DNA of 64,000 nt from positions 2,656,743 to 2,720,742 of the forward strand of contig RQOL01000374.1 of assembly GCA_013076295.1 (NCBI GenBank). The letters run 5' to 3'. The DNA is from Sanderia malayensis. Taxonomy: Eukaryota > Cnidaria > Scyphozoa > Semaeostomeae > Pelagiidae. Of the stretch, positions 1-8,759 are shown in pieces. Position numbers and translations under genes: made by a program. The notes below the pieces were generated by a model that had not been told where the DNA came from, did not search any database, and saw only the letters and a list, made by a program, of their open reading frames with translations. The first letter of the stretch is position 1. Every line of letters starts with the position of its first letter.

Positions 1-591
1 AATTCTTTTCAAGACTGTTTTTGTCATCCCGACCAGTCTTTCATAATGGCCACCCCACCAGGGTGCCAGGCTTAAATTAAATTTCCATGTTAAGTAACTT
101 GAGAGCATGTAACTTTGTATCTCAGGATGCTCTTTCAAGTCTCTCAATCATGTCGCTGATGACTTGAACGTCACCGCATTGTCACTCAATATGAGGTTCG
201 GTATTCCCCAGGCCGAAAAGAATTTTTCTAAAGACATTATGAACGTTTCTGCTGTCATATCCGGAGCTAGCTCTAGGTGAACAGCTACGTACAAAGGTCC
301 AGCAAAGTCTGCGCCTGTGTGCTGGAATGGGCGTGTCCTTGCCACTCTGATTCTTGGCAACGGCGCAGCTTTTACAGCATCCAGGCTTTTTGCTGCAAAC
401 ACCTTGCATCTGTTCTTATCTATTATCGCCGAAAGGTCTGATTTATCTTTCTCATTTGTCATGAGACTTGGCTCCTTTTCTTCAACTCTAGCATCTTGGC
501 TGGGTTGAAACTCTTTCAGCTGTTGTGGCCAACCTTGTTGGCCTAATAAGAAGTGTGGGCCTTGCCACCAACTTCGATCGTGCTGATTCAC
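1..591 (-). pseudogene. BEL/Pao retrotransposon integrase fragment
   Basis: Read on the minus strand, this is part of the integrase region of a BEL/Pao LTR retrotransposon pol. The upstream part reads TRPFQHTGADFAGPLY, which is the start of the BEL integrase core, then jumps to AVHLELAPDMTAETF and LILSDNAVTFKS. About 20 residues that normally lie between these blocks are missing, so there is an internal deletion. A TGA follows FKSSAT near position 148. The same frame then continues to the window edge with [17 protein letters not shown], the conserved BEL block after the catalytic core. The aspartate of SDNA is present. Because of the deletion and the stop the copy is dead, and it continues beyond the left edge. 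A perfect 9-bp inverted repeat (ACAGACCAC, 590-619) sits just outside its 5' end. Confidence 0.85.
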
Positions 592-702
592 AGACCACCA
601 AAGATAAATAGTGGTCTGTTAAATACTGCTGCATTTCTTGTGCAGAGCCTCGTTTACAATATCAAATATCCACAATTTTGGTGGAAATTTATGCGCATAA
701 CG

Positions 703-1490
703 ATGGAGCAAACTCTACCTCCAAGCGGCGTATTTTGTTTCTCGTCATTAAACAAATTGAATGAACGAAACCTTGTCGTTGGCAGAGGTGACCCCAATGT
801 GTGTCAGCAGTTACAAAGTTTGCCGTTTGTTGTTCGAACTGAAGTTTCAAAGTACATTTGTAGGAAATGCTTAGGCCTTTTAAAGAAGAGAAATAATTTG
901 AAGCACAACTTGGAGGAACTTGAAAGTAATTTATTTTCTGACTACAGAAGCAGATGCCACCAGGTTATGACTAGTGTTGAGACAGAAAGCAAAAGGATGG
1001 ACAAAATTGCACTGGCAAAGAAAACAACATCAATCAGGAATCAACCAATATCACTGGAATACAAAGTAGATTTAGGAAGAAAGATGGCTTTTGATAATGT
1101 AGATTTTGAGCAGAGAGTTCATCATAGGACAGAGGAACACCAAAACAGCCTTGTTCACTGGACATCATTTATGTCAATAGAAAATAGAGTAAAAGGTAAA
1201 TACCATATGGTTAATACAGTGAGGGTTAGTAAAAATTGTAATTTAAGTTACAGTTATTTTGGGGCAGTTAAAATTTTGTTTTGTTTTGACTTTAAACATA
1301 CAATGAAATTGGGGGGGGGGGCTGGTGATTGGTAGATAGGTACCTTGATCCAGAAACTGTCCTGAAACAGTACAATGCACACGTTGAAAGTGAAAATGAG
1401 TGGAAAAATGTCACAGACCCAATATTCTCTGGAAATTTGGATGAAGGAGAAGCAATAAGAAACATTATAACAAAGTACATAAAAGAATGA
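703..1490 (+). CDS. Unrecognised small two-exon gene, 215 aa
   Basis: I do not recognise this gene. The best model joins 703-1195 and 1336-1490. The donor is AAAG/GTAAAT, the acceptor is GGTAG/ATAGG, and the codon split by the intron completes in frame (G+AT). The intron contains a run of ten G (1311-1320). Starting at MEQTLPPSG gives 215 residues; the frame is open back to 553, so the start is not certain. The N-terminal half has C-x2-C (ICRKCLGLLKKR) followed by an Arg/Glu-rich, probably coiled-coil stretch (LKHNLEELESNL). Exon 2 reads RYLDPETVLKQYNAHVE and ends in TGA. The frame stays open for 18 or more residues after that stop, so the TGA could be a truncating mutation. The gene may belong to a mobile element; no catalytic motif is visible. 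Confidence 0.5.
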
Positions 1491-1734
1491 TTGAAATGCT
1501 TTAAAAAGAGTCTTGGCATAATTTCTTGGCATGGTTTAATTCACAAGCCTGCCGCAAAAACTCAATTATAATAATACATATATCAATACAATGTAGGTAC
1601 AAGGGTCAGAATCAAAATCCCAACTGCAAATCAGAGAATCCCAAATATAATTAATGTTTTAGTTTTGATTGTTTTGCTGTACTAAACAGTGAAACTTGAA
1701 ATCATTGTAACAAACCAGCTGGTATAATATCACA

Positions 1735-2122
1735 TCAATTGTCTTTGTGTATCAAATCAGAACAGTAGCTGCTGCTACCAGGAGAACTTTCCCATAAATG
1801 GTATTGGTGATGCTGATAAATGTATGAATTTGGCTGTGGAAAATTCACATTAGGAACAGTGTGCTGACTATTGCTGCTTTCACTGCTGACCTTAGCAAAC
1901 ATTTCCATGGATTTTGCAAACACGGTTCCAATTTCAGTCATTTACTTACTCATGCTTTCAAGAGGTGTAGCAAATGACTGTGTTGAAGACTTCAGTGCAT
2001 CAGCCAGAAAATTTGCGAAGAGCTTTATAATTCAGTAGTGCTTGGAGTAAGTGAGCGATCATCTCCTCACTCCAGTTACATTTTTTCTTCTCACATTCTT
2101 GTTGTTCTTTATTATCGGCCAT
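1735..2122 (-). pseudogene. Decayed Myb/SANT-like ORF
   Basis: A minus-strand ATG at 2122 opens a 40-codon frame. Its core, CNWSEEMIAHLLQALLNYK, resembles the first helix of Myb/SANT or trihelix DNA-binding domains, which often accompany transposases. It stops at a TGA after KFSG. A second frame (1941-1735), rich in Ser, Gln, His and Pro and beginning MTEIGTVFAKSMEMFAK, looks like the C-terminal remainder after frameshifts. The domain call rests only on the W..EEM..LL.AL pattern, so it is tentative. It lies directly against the left end of the THAP transposon. Confidence 0.35.
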
Positions 2123-2155
2123 GTCTGTTTTCAACCACTTGGTGACACATGCGTA

Positions 2156-2224
2156 ATAGACCCCTTGCACAATTCATTTTCAACGCGAGGCTCAAATTTG
2201 AGAACGAGGTGATAGGTGTAGTAG
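2156..2224 (+). repeat. Left TIR of THAP-DDE transposon
   Basis: About 68 bp that match the reverse complement of 4739-4806, including the palindromic core CTCAAATTTGAG and the flank AACGAGGTGATAGGTGTAGT. Similarity ends abruptly just after position 2224. Confidence 0.9.
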
Positions 2225-2308
2225 AGTTAGATTTACCTGCAGTTACCGAAGTGAACACCGCAAACTATTAATTGTCGCTCGATTTATTTACCTGTTTTAT
2301 TTAAATAC

Positions 2309-2782
2309 ATGAATCAATTCAGAGCATTGTTACCGGAAGATAAGTTAGTTAATTGTCTGGATAATCTGAGGAAGTTAACTGTGAAAGAATTGAAAGCCAT
2401 CTTAGTTGCTGATCAAGAGAAAATTTCGGGCTCAAAAGCGGACCTCATTCTGAGGGCCTATGCCATTCTTTCTCGGATAAAGAAGCAAGAAGAAGATAAT
2501 TCATGTCCTGTAACACCTCCATCAATTGACGCGTATTGCAAATACGAAGATGTATGGTTACTTAGATTATTATATATTGCTAAAGTTAAAGTATATGACT
2601 ACATATACATTTGGCAACTGAGAATAGTTAAGATGTATGGTTACTTATATTATTATCGATTGCTAAAGTATATGAATACGTATATGTATGGGCAGCTAAG
2701 AATAGTTAAGATATATGGTTACTTAGATTATTATATATTGCTAAAGTTAAAGTATATGACTACATATACATTTGGCAACTAA
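2309..2782 (+). CDS. SAP-domain accessory ORF, truncated
   Basis: The ORF opens at ATG 2309 (MNQFRALLPEDK). Residues ~24-53 (LTVKELKAILVA...GSKADLILRAYAIL) fit the SAP DNA-binding helix-turn-helix pattern: a Leu-rich first helix, a Gly, then a K/R-DL second helix. From about residue 80 the reading frame runs into the 77-83-bp tandem repeat and gives low-complexity Tyr/Leu sequence up to the stop at 2782. The coding part is therefore about 80 residues and the rest of the protein has been replaced by repeat. It is convergent with the THAP transposase inside the same TIRs, so it is probably the element's second gene. The SAP call is motif-based and moderately secure; the original C-terminal activity cannot be seen. 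Confidence 0.5.
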   Translation: MNQFRALLPEDKLVNCLDNLRKLTVKELKAILVADQEKISGSKADLILRAYAILSRIKKQEEDNSCPVTPPSIDAYCKYEDVWLLRLLYIAKVKVYDYIYIWQLRIVKMYGYLYYYRLLKYMNTYMYGQLRIVKIYGYLDYYILLKLKYMTTYTFGN

Positions 2783-2940
2783 GAATAATTAAGATGTGTG
2801 GTTACTTAGATTATTATGTATTGCTAAAGTATATGACTACATATACATTTGGCAACTAAGAATAATTAAGATGTATGGTTACTTAGATTATTATATATTG
2901 CTAAAGTATATGACTACATATACATTTGGCAACTAAGAAC
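2547..2940. repeat. Minisatellite, 5 units of 73-83 bp
   Basis: Five head-to-tail units, each beginning AAGATRTATGGTTACTTA and ending GGCAACTAAGAATAATT, start near 2547, 2630, 2708, 2791 and 2868. Units 1 and 3 have an extra GTTAAA; unit 2 is the most diverged. The array separates the SAP ORF stump from the transposase 3' end. Confidence 0.9.
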
Positions 2941-2978
2941 TTTTTACTTACTCACTTTCTTATATATTTAATTAATTA

Positions 2979-4640
2979 TTACTTATTGTGACTTGAAGGC
3001 ATTACTAAAAAGGGCAAGAAATTTGTTAACAAGCAACATACTGTGAAAATTTGATCTGCCATTGGATGCAAAGATAAAGGCAGAACACCATCAAGGATAT
3101 GAAAGTTCTTGACTCTATCAATTGCTCTTTCTACGTGTATTCTAACAGCTGCTATCCGGGCTGTTTCTTCACTCTCTTTGGGTGTTAGCTGAGCACGAGT
3201 ACCTTTGAAAGGAGGAATATTCAGGGTGACACCAATTGGTAGAATATCAGCTATGTCAAAACCTCGATCTGCCATCACATTGTCGCCAGGCTCAAGAAGA
3301 GATAAAATGCCACATTTTTCTGTAATTTCTTTATCAGAAACACGTCCAGACCAGAGTTTCGACACAAATGTAATAGCACCAGTGGGAGAAATACCAATCA
3401 AAGCTTTCCAAGTATTATGGTGCTTATACTCAGACCATGTTTGCGACTGGGCTTTCATGGAAGAGGGAACCTCTATGAAAATTTCGGTGCAATCAATAAT
3501 AACCCTCGTGGATGGATATGTCTTGAACTCATCAGGCATTAATTGTTGCACAAGTTCTTTCGAAGGAAAGGGGAAAAGAAGAGGCAATTCATGATATAAA
3601 AAATTGATCCAAGTGGTAAAGACTCTTGAAGCATGACTGGCTGAGATACCAAATCTATCTCCAAGATCATTCAAAAACAAGCCAACTTTAAGACGCATCA
3701 AAACAAGAATGAATGCTTCGAAATTAGGAAGAACTCTTTTGCGGCCACGTTTCTTGTCACCATCTTGCTTTTCTGCTTTTTGTTCAGATGCTTGTTGGGA
3801 CTTTGGGCCACGCCAGTAAGAAATACTTTCAAATTTGGGTTCCAGATATTCGAAGACAGAAAGAAGAGAAGAATAATTTGGAAATCCAGTGTAAAACTTA
3901 ACAGCAGAGTCATCATTTTGCAACTTGCCAATGGAGAACAGTGCCTTTTTTGCCACAGACAAATCAGCATTTAACTGGGCAAGCTGAGAAGAAAGTTCGT
4001 CAATTTTCTGCTGAAGATTGACATAACATCTCTGATCAGTCTCACTTGTAGCCATATAACAATGATCAGTAGCTGCGGAATCATGAGAGTCGTCGCTTAA
4101 TAAAACTGGGCTATTGACAAAAGAAAAACTGGTCTGTGTTGAAGAAGACGTCACAAATTGGGAAACATTTTCCAAGAGAGAATCATCAATGTCACAGATT
4201 TCTGCGGCAGAAGAAGAAGATGGTTGGATTTCTTTTACATAAATATACGAACTGCGATCTTTAGGAGCTTTGCGTTTAGGTTGTCTGTCCTTAGATGCTG
4301 CATCTGTTGTGTTGAAGAGCTTCAATGATGGAACTGCGCCAGAAACTAAGTTCCAACGACATGGGCCTCGCTTTATGTCAGAATTTATAAAGTGATCTTG
4401 GCAAAGAAATGTATTATTTGTCACTTTAAAGCCATCCAAGCCATCCACGCGCTTTATAAGATTGCACCACAATCTCTTTTCGGGGTTCTTCTGGGGGAAT
4501 CTGAAGAAATGTAGGCCCGTAGCAGTTCCATCGTATTTGTACATGTAATTGTAACAACCGAAAGCAGCACATTGTTTACCTAAAGACGACTTCTTCCTCA
4601 CTTGTGCATTAACAGTCTCTTTATTATTATTTGCAGCCAT
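2979..4640 (-). CDS. THAP-domain DDE transposase, 553 aa, intact
   Basis: This is the transposase that would bind the TIRs and cut and rejoin the element. The N-terminal THAP zinc finger (residues ~20-110) has its C2CH ligands at C24, C29, C80 and H83, the invariant Trp at W58 and the AVPS box at 102-105. Residues 113-205 are Ser/Asp-rich linker, and 208-240 (QQKIDELSSQLAQLNADL) is a short coiled coil. An HTH-like helical region lies at ~305-350. The DDE_Tnp_4-type catalytic core follows, with D384 in VIIDCTE, D459 in VMADRGF and E505 in IHVERAIDRVK. The frame is uninterrupted from ATG to stop. Length and domain order fit the THAP plus DDE_4 family. It is convergent with the SAP ORF and inside matching TIRs, so it could still be active or act on deleted relatives. 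Confidence 0.9.
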   Translation of the reverse strand: MAANNNKETVNAQVRKKSSLGKQCAAFGCYNYMYKYDGTATGLHFFRFPQKNPEKRLWCNLIKRVDGLDGFKVTNNTFLCQDHFINSDIKRGPCRWNLVSGAVPSLKLFNTTDAASKDRQPKRKAPKDRSSYIYVKEIQPSSSSAAEICDIDDSLLENVSQFVTSSSTQTSFSFVNSPVLLSDDSHDSAATDHCYMATSETDQRCYVNLQQKIDELSSQLAQLNADLSVAKKALFSIGKLQNDDSAVKFYTGFPNYSSLLSVFEYLEPKFESISYWRGPKSQQASEQKAEKQDGDKKRGRKRVLPNFEAFILVLMRLKVGLFLNDLGDRFGISASHASRVFTTWINFLYHELPLLFPFPSKELVQQLMPDEFKTYPSTRVIIDCTEIFIEVPSSMKAQSQTWSEYKHHNTWKALIGISPTGAITFVSKLWSGRVSDKEITEKCGILSLLEPGDNVMADRGFDIADILPIGVTLNIPPFKGTRAQLTPKESEETARIAAVRIHVERAIDRVKNFHILDGVLPLSLHPMADQIFTVCCLLTNFLPFLVMPSSHNK

Positions 4641-4738
4641 ACTTATTAACTAAAACTCCAATACTGAGCAACAAATAAAACAAGTTTCGGAAGATATACC
4701 AGTTGTCGGGTCGGTCACCTCAGGTTAAGTTAAAATTC

Positions 4739-4806
4739 ACTACACCTATCACCTCGTTCTCAAATTTGAGCCTCGCGTTGAAAATGAATTGTGCAAGGGG
4801 TCTATT
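4739..4806 (-). repeat. Right TIR of THAP-DDE transposon
   Basis: Reverse complement of the left TIR (2156-2224), ending GCAAGGGGTCTAT. It lies 99 bp upstream of the transposase ATG, so the promoter of that gene must sit in or beside the TIR. Confidence 0.9.
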
Positions 4807-4885
4807 GGAAATATGTGAGCTCGGCACAGCAATGCATCCCCTGGTGAGCGTTTATATGGAAAAACAGCGTGCTGCCTCAGCAAAG

Positions 4886-5050
4886 TGATATATTGGCTAG
4901 CCGATATATCCCCTCAGAGGAGCTATATATCTGTTAGACGATATATCACTTATCTCAAAAAAAAACACTGAACCGATATCACTGTAAAATCCATACCCTG
5001 GAGATATATCGGCCAAGCGACATAACTCTCCTGGCGGATATATCGGTCTC
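4886..5050. repeat. Cluster of GATATATC palindromes
   Basis: The palindrome GATATATC, or a one-base variant, occurs about six times in 165 bp, often as CGATATATC or GATATATCGG. Neighbouring copies in opposite contexts (GGCTAGCCGATATATC and GATATATCGGCCAAGC) can pair. I know no element with this signature; it may be an end of a degraded MITE. Confidence 0.45.
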
Positions 5051-5073
5051 CATATCAACAGGCCCTAAGAAAG

Positions 5074-5396
5074 TTATTGGAAAAATGAAGGATGAGTTGG
5101 AGGGAAAAGCAATGGAGGAATTCATTGGTTTGCGGCCAAAGATGTACTCATGTAAAATAGCGGGAGGAAAGTCTATAAGGAAAGCAAAGGGAGTTACAAA
5201 GGTTGTGGTGAAGAAGCAGATAAACCATCAAGATTACCAAGAATGTTTTTGCTTATGAACAACGCAATATAATCTCAAAGAATCAAATGACATATAGCAG
5301 AAAAAGACATTTCTAGCACCTTTGGATGATAAGCGCTACATACTAGAAGATGGGATAAGAACACTGCCATATGGACACTATTTGTTGAAACAATAA
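5074..5396 (+). pseudogene. Polinton-type DNA polymerase B, C-terminal remnant
   Basis: One frame reads KKVIGKMKDELEG, FIGLRPKMYSC, KAKGVTKVVVKK and, near the end, [19 protein letters not shown] followed by YGHY. This is the conserved tail of the protein-primed family-B polymerase found in Polintons/Mavericks and in related virus-like elements. The polymerase would replicate the element DNA. Only about the last 105 residues remain, and two in-frame stops (TGA near 5257 and TAG near 5305) interrupt it. Nothing of the exonuclease or palm motifs is present, and no terminal repeats were found. It is a dead fragment, next to a protease remnant on the other strand, which fits a decayed Polinton. 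Confidence 0.75.
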
Positions 5397-5580
5397 TAAC
5401 TACGTAGAAAGAGACGTTATATAATAATTTATCGTAATTAAAATATCTACTTTTAACACGTTGTTGTAAGTTGTTTTTTGTTCTATTAAAGAGGAAAAAT
5501 ATACAATGTGACCCCTATATGTCGCTCTCATACGATTTAATCTGTGTATTATTATAAGCGAAGTTGGAAGGTTGAATGAA

Positions 5581-6170
5581 TCATTTGAACTCTTTTAATG
5601 TGGGCCTTCTACTGAAGAAGTCATGAAATTCCAGATTTCTGTCTTCATCAATGTAGATAGCTACCCAATTCGTACCTCTACCAGTGAAATTATCCTCATT
5701 AAAAATGAATGAACAGGGAAGTGAATGTATATTGATGCTCCTAATTTCATCCTTCCCAAAGATGCCATAGAAATATGCAAGCTTTTCCTTTTTGCTAACA
5801 AGTTGTTAATTGTAACATTATCCATGGTGATTACCAATCACAGATGACGTTTTGTGAGCATCAATTTTAATTACTCTATCAAACTCTCCTAAGATGACTA
5901 TATTCAATAGAGAGTCCACAATGGTTTCAGAGTTCATGCTTATCCTAAGGTTCCTCTCTCTTTTCAATAGATATTCCTCATTCTCACAATTTCCCTTTGG
6001 AGTTAAATGAAACCATAGATTGTTGTTCCTTGCTTGAATGCTTAGGCCTGAGTAAAGCTGAGAGTCACACTTTGGGTTATGAGCTTGTTTACTGCATTTA
6101 TTGCAAAAGTAGCGTTTGATTTTAGCTTTAATCTCATCTTTAATCCTTTCCCAATATCTCTGTTTACTTC
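5581..6170 (-). pseudogene. Polinton-type cysteine protease remnant plus a second fragment
   Basis: On the minus strand the downstream part reads EKLAYFYGIFGKDEIRSIN, then a hydrophobic segment ending SFIFNEDN, then GTNWVAIYIDED and LEFHDFFSRRP before TGA at 5583-5581. This is the pattern of adenain-like (Ulp1-fold) maturation proteases of Polintons: FxGVFxxD, then P.xFIxNxD, G..HWVAIY and a Phe-Asp block. Where the family has the catalytic histidine of the HWVAI motif this copy has Asn (TNWVAI), so it is probably inactive. Upstream in a related frame is a Lys-rich stretch with C-x2-C (RYFCNKCSKQAHNPKC) that may belong to another gene or to the protease N-terminus. Stops separate the two parts. 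Not adjacent to any intact structural gene. Confidence 0.6.
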
Positions 6171-6414
6171 AAAACAAAAATGAGCGCTATAATGAACAAA
6201 ATCCTGCTATCCTGGTCGGTGGGTGCGAATGATGTCTGTCTCCTGCTGAACTCCTTAAAAAGAACTTGTTCTGTTTGATTGGTTTTGAAATACTACCAGC
6301 AACGTTATGAAATGATATTTTTCACAACACTCAGTAATTGTACAATTGTCTCTGTTATGTATCTCTACGACATGTAAATAGTTCTATGATTTATTTGCTC
6401 CTGAGATACCTGTT

Positions 6415-6992
6415 ATGTGTGTGCTCGCTCACAGCTCGCCATGTCGAATTTCAATAGAAGAAAGCCTGCTTGACGCTGCAGACACAACATTTGATGACAT
6501 TACAGTGATGTTCAGTTTTCGCACGAAAAAGGTCGAAATTGCCTACTTTGAAGGTTAATGGAGAAAAAAGTATACATAATTTGCAAATTTTATTTGCGCC
6601 ACGTTAATCAATGCATTGAAATCTATAGATTTTTGAAAAAAAAAACACCATAAAAATTCGTTGCATTAGCAATTTAAGTTCACTACCAATTTTCTAGATG
6701 AGTATGCAGAGGAAGGGGAAATGATTGAAGGTAAGAATGCACATGTATATTTCAAATTCAATTCCCAGTGTTACTTGTGATAGAGTTAGAGTTATCGTTC
6801 ATAGTGTCATAATGCTCACTATTTATTCCTGTTTTGCTTATAGAAGAAAATGGAAGTGGAAATCAACAGAGTGGTATTGATGAAATTAATTTTCATCCAT
6901 GTCCATTGCATAGTGATTGGTTCTTAGAGTTATCTATTTGGAGCTATCTATTACAGAGAGATGCAAGCGAAGTTGTATCTCTGTGTAATTAA
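6415..6992 (+). CDS. Unrecognised three-exon gene, 106 aa model
   Basis: I do not recognise the product. A spliced model joins 6415-6553, 6698-6730 and 6844-6992. Both junctions are GT-AG (G/GTTAAT with TTTCTAG; AAG/GTAAGA with CTTATAG). Both split codons are phase 1 and complete in frame, which is unlikely by chance in non-coding DNA. The protein starts MCVLAHSSPCRISIEESLL, is acidic in the middle (EYAEEGEMIEEENGSG) and contains FHPCPLHSDWFLELSIWSY before TAA. No known domain was seen. The terminal exon at 7191-7408 may belong to an alternative transcript of the same gene. The weakest part is the first donor and the chosen ATG. Confidence 0.4.
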
Positions 6993-7190
6993 CGCAATTT
7001 CGCTCCTTTTTTAAGCCAGAAAAAAAGACTGAAAGTTTACTTGTTCAGAAAGGTATCCAACGTTCTGTGTATTGCAACATCCACTTTGAACGGTTTTCTT
7101 TGTGCGCTTATATTTTTTATTATAAATACTGGAAAGAGTAGTGCTTTCGAATAGCATGTGATCGTGTGCCATAGAAATTTGCATATTTAG

Positions 7191-7408
7191 GGATAACCTA
7201 TATTGACAATGGACAGTGCTTGGCTGTTGGTGTTCCTTTTTTTGAAAGGGATGTGTTGCATGATAACCCTATCTCGCCTGGACATGTCTGTGTGCAAGTA
7301 CTCGCCGTTAATGGAGAAGTTCCTGCACCTGTTATATTTGATAACAACATTGAAGAGAACCGCTTTTTACACAAAAACTGTTTTTTGCTCTTCCAAGAGA
7401 GAACTTGA
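7191..7408 (+). CDS. Possible terminal exon, unknown protein
   Basis: A 72-codon frame begins after a plausible acceptor (GCATATTTAG/GG). It reads YIDNGQCLAVGVPFFERDV and continues through HVCVQVLAVNGEVPAP and HKNCFLLFQERT to a TGA. It has no ATG near its start, so it is best read as a last exon, perhaps linked to the gene at 6415-6992. Its phase requires a donor I could not find in exon 3. Composition is protein-like; no family was recognised. Confidence 0.35.
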
Positions 7409-7744
7409 AGTATAATGCCTTTCTTGGTGGAAAATTAAGTTTGAAGAATATTTAATTTTTAAGTTTTAAGATTCCAGGCTTGAAAAGATCTGCAATGCTC
7501 GTTTTTTTATATGAAACCCCTTCATAAGAAACGGACTAGCAGGATTTGGGACAAGGTACAATATAATTTAAGACACTTTTACAAGTAGGGCTAATCTTGA
7601 TCTCAATACCCCAAGTCCTGACGAATTGCCCCTCTCGAATAAGCTCCATTGTTAATTCATGTTGTCATACAATTGCTATCATACCTTAGGGTACCACGTT
7701 TCCTTGTATTTGTAATGTCCTCGTATCAATTATTTCATACTTAT
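7409..7744. other. No gene seen
   Basis: AT-rich sequence with short ORFs only; no repeat, domain or RNA signal recognised. Confidence 0.5.
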
Positions 7745-8700
7745 ATATCTAATATATATTCTACGGAGTCACGTGATGACGCATTTTCCTTGCCAAAAAC
7801 AATAGGTTCGACCCGAAACAATAGGTCGAACACCCAAAAACAATGGGCCGAAACGGCGAACCATGTGATCACAAAGGCTTTTTTGTATGTGGGTATATGG
7901 CAATGAAATTCACACTAAGTGTTTAGTTTATACATTTAAACAGGGTAATGGATTTTGTTTTTCGATTTTCCCCCGAATTTTTGAATTATTCCATTAATTA
8001 TTCTCCTAATTGTGCTATCACGAAAAAACTACGGTTTACGCTGGCGAAACTTCCAACTTCGCGTCCCCAACCCCATTTTCGAACAAGGTGTTCGGTCTTC
8101 ACGTGACCCGTTTCGCCTTTTCCTGCAAATCGATTGGCCCTGTTCGTGCGACCCATATGGGATGTCGATCATTTTTCCCCATTTGCCCTCGGGTTGCAGC
8201 AGGTACTTTTGGAGAAGACGTGTTTCAAAGACCCTAGAGAGTTGCAGGAAACAATACAAAACACAGGTGATAGCTTTGTTTTTGTATTTTAAGTTGAACA
8301 TTGACATTGTTGTGATTTTTGTAGTAAGCGTCACTTCAGCACGCTTAGGCCCAATGAAAACAAAGTCAAAGTTATGAATTTTTCAGGCGCTATTTGCATG
8401 ATTTTCCTCATTTAAACTTTCCGCAAGTGTTTGTATGTTTGTATAGTAGGTATAGTAGGTATAGTATGTTTTAATAGTAGGTATAGTATGTATAGTATGT
8501 TTTTATAGTAGGTAAAGTAGGTATAGTATGTATAGTATGTTTTTATAGTAGGTTTATATGTAGGTATGTATGTAGGTATGTATGTATGGGCATGACCGTA
8601 TGCGAATGCAGCACACAAAATGCGCCCTATTAGTCAATGTTTCTTGATAATAGATACACAGGCGAGCGTAGCGAGCTAACCCATTGTAAGTGGGGTTCAA
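7745..8700 (+). repeat. Dispersed repeat, copy A (half of the foldback family)
   Basis: It starts ATATATATTCTACGGAGTCA followed by CGTGATGACGC, and continues with alternating motifs such as CCCGAAACAATAGG and CCGAAACGGCGAACC. After ~650 bp it passes GGCGCTATTTGCATGATTTTC, then a TAGTAGGTATAGTATG microsatellite (8435-8585) and a short GC-rich block. The same sequence recurs at 29661-30480 (+), 31197-31930 (-), 44535-44756 (-, inside the duplicated segment) and 57606-58335 (-). No coding sequence was recognised. Here only one arm is present, so it resembles a solo arm or MITE of the foldback element at 29.7-31.9 kb. Confidence 0.85.
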
Positions 8701-8759
8701 AGGTTTTATGACGAAGATAAGGAGTGTGCAATTATTCGTTGTCTCCCTTGTTTCAGGGT

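Larger units (their letters stand above)
2156..4806. mobile_element. THAP-DDE DNA transposon, ~2.65 kb (ISL2EU-like)
   Basis: The element is bounded by inverted repeats of about 68 bp. The left end begins ATAGACCCCTTGCACAATTC and the right end is its reverse complement, GAATTGTGCAAGGGGTCTAT. It holds an intact THAP-DDE transposase on the minus strand and, convergent to it, the beginning of a SAP-domain ORF on the plus strand. I recall two-gene elements with a THAP transposase and a second accessory protein as Repbase ISL2EU; that family name is from memory and untested. I could not identify a convincing target-site duplication. The almost perfect TIRs and open transposase suggest a fairly recent insertion. 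Confidence 0.85.

Noticed and set aside
1254..1532. Minus-strand ORFs over exon 2 of the small gene
   Set aside because: They are shadows of the spliced plus-strand model, which has matching phases.
8012..8377. 121-aa ORF in the dispersed repeat
   Set aside because: Other copies of the repeat do not keep the frame, so it is not a gene.
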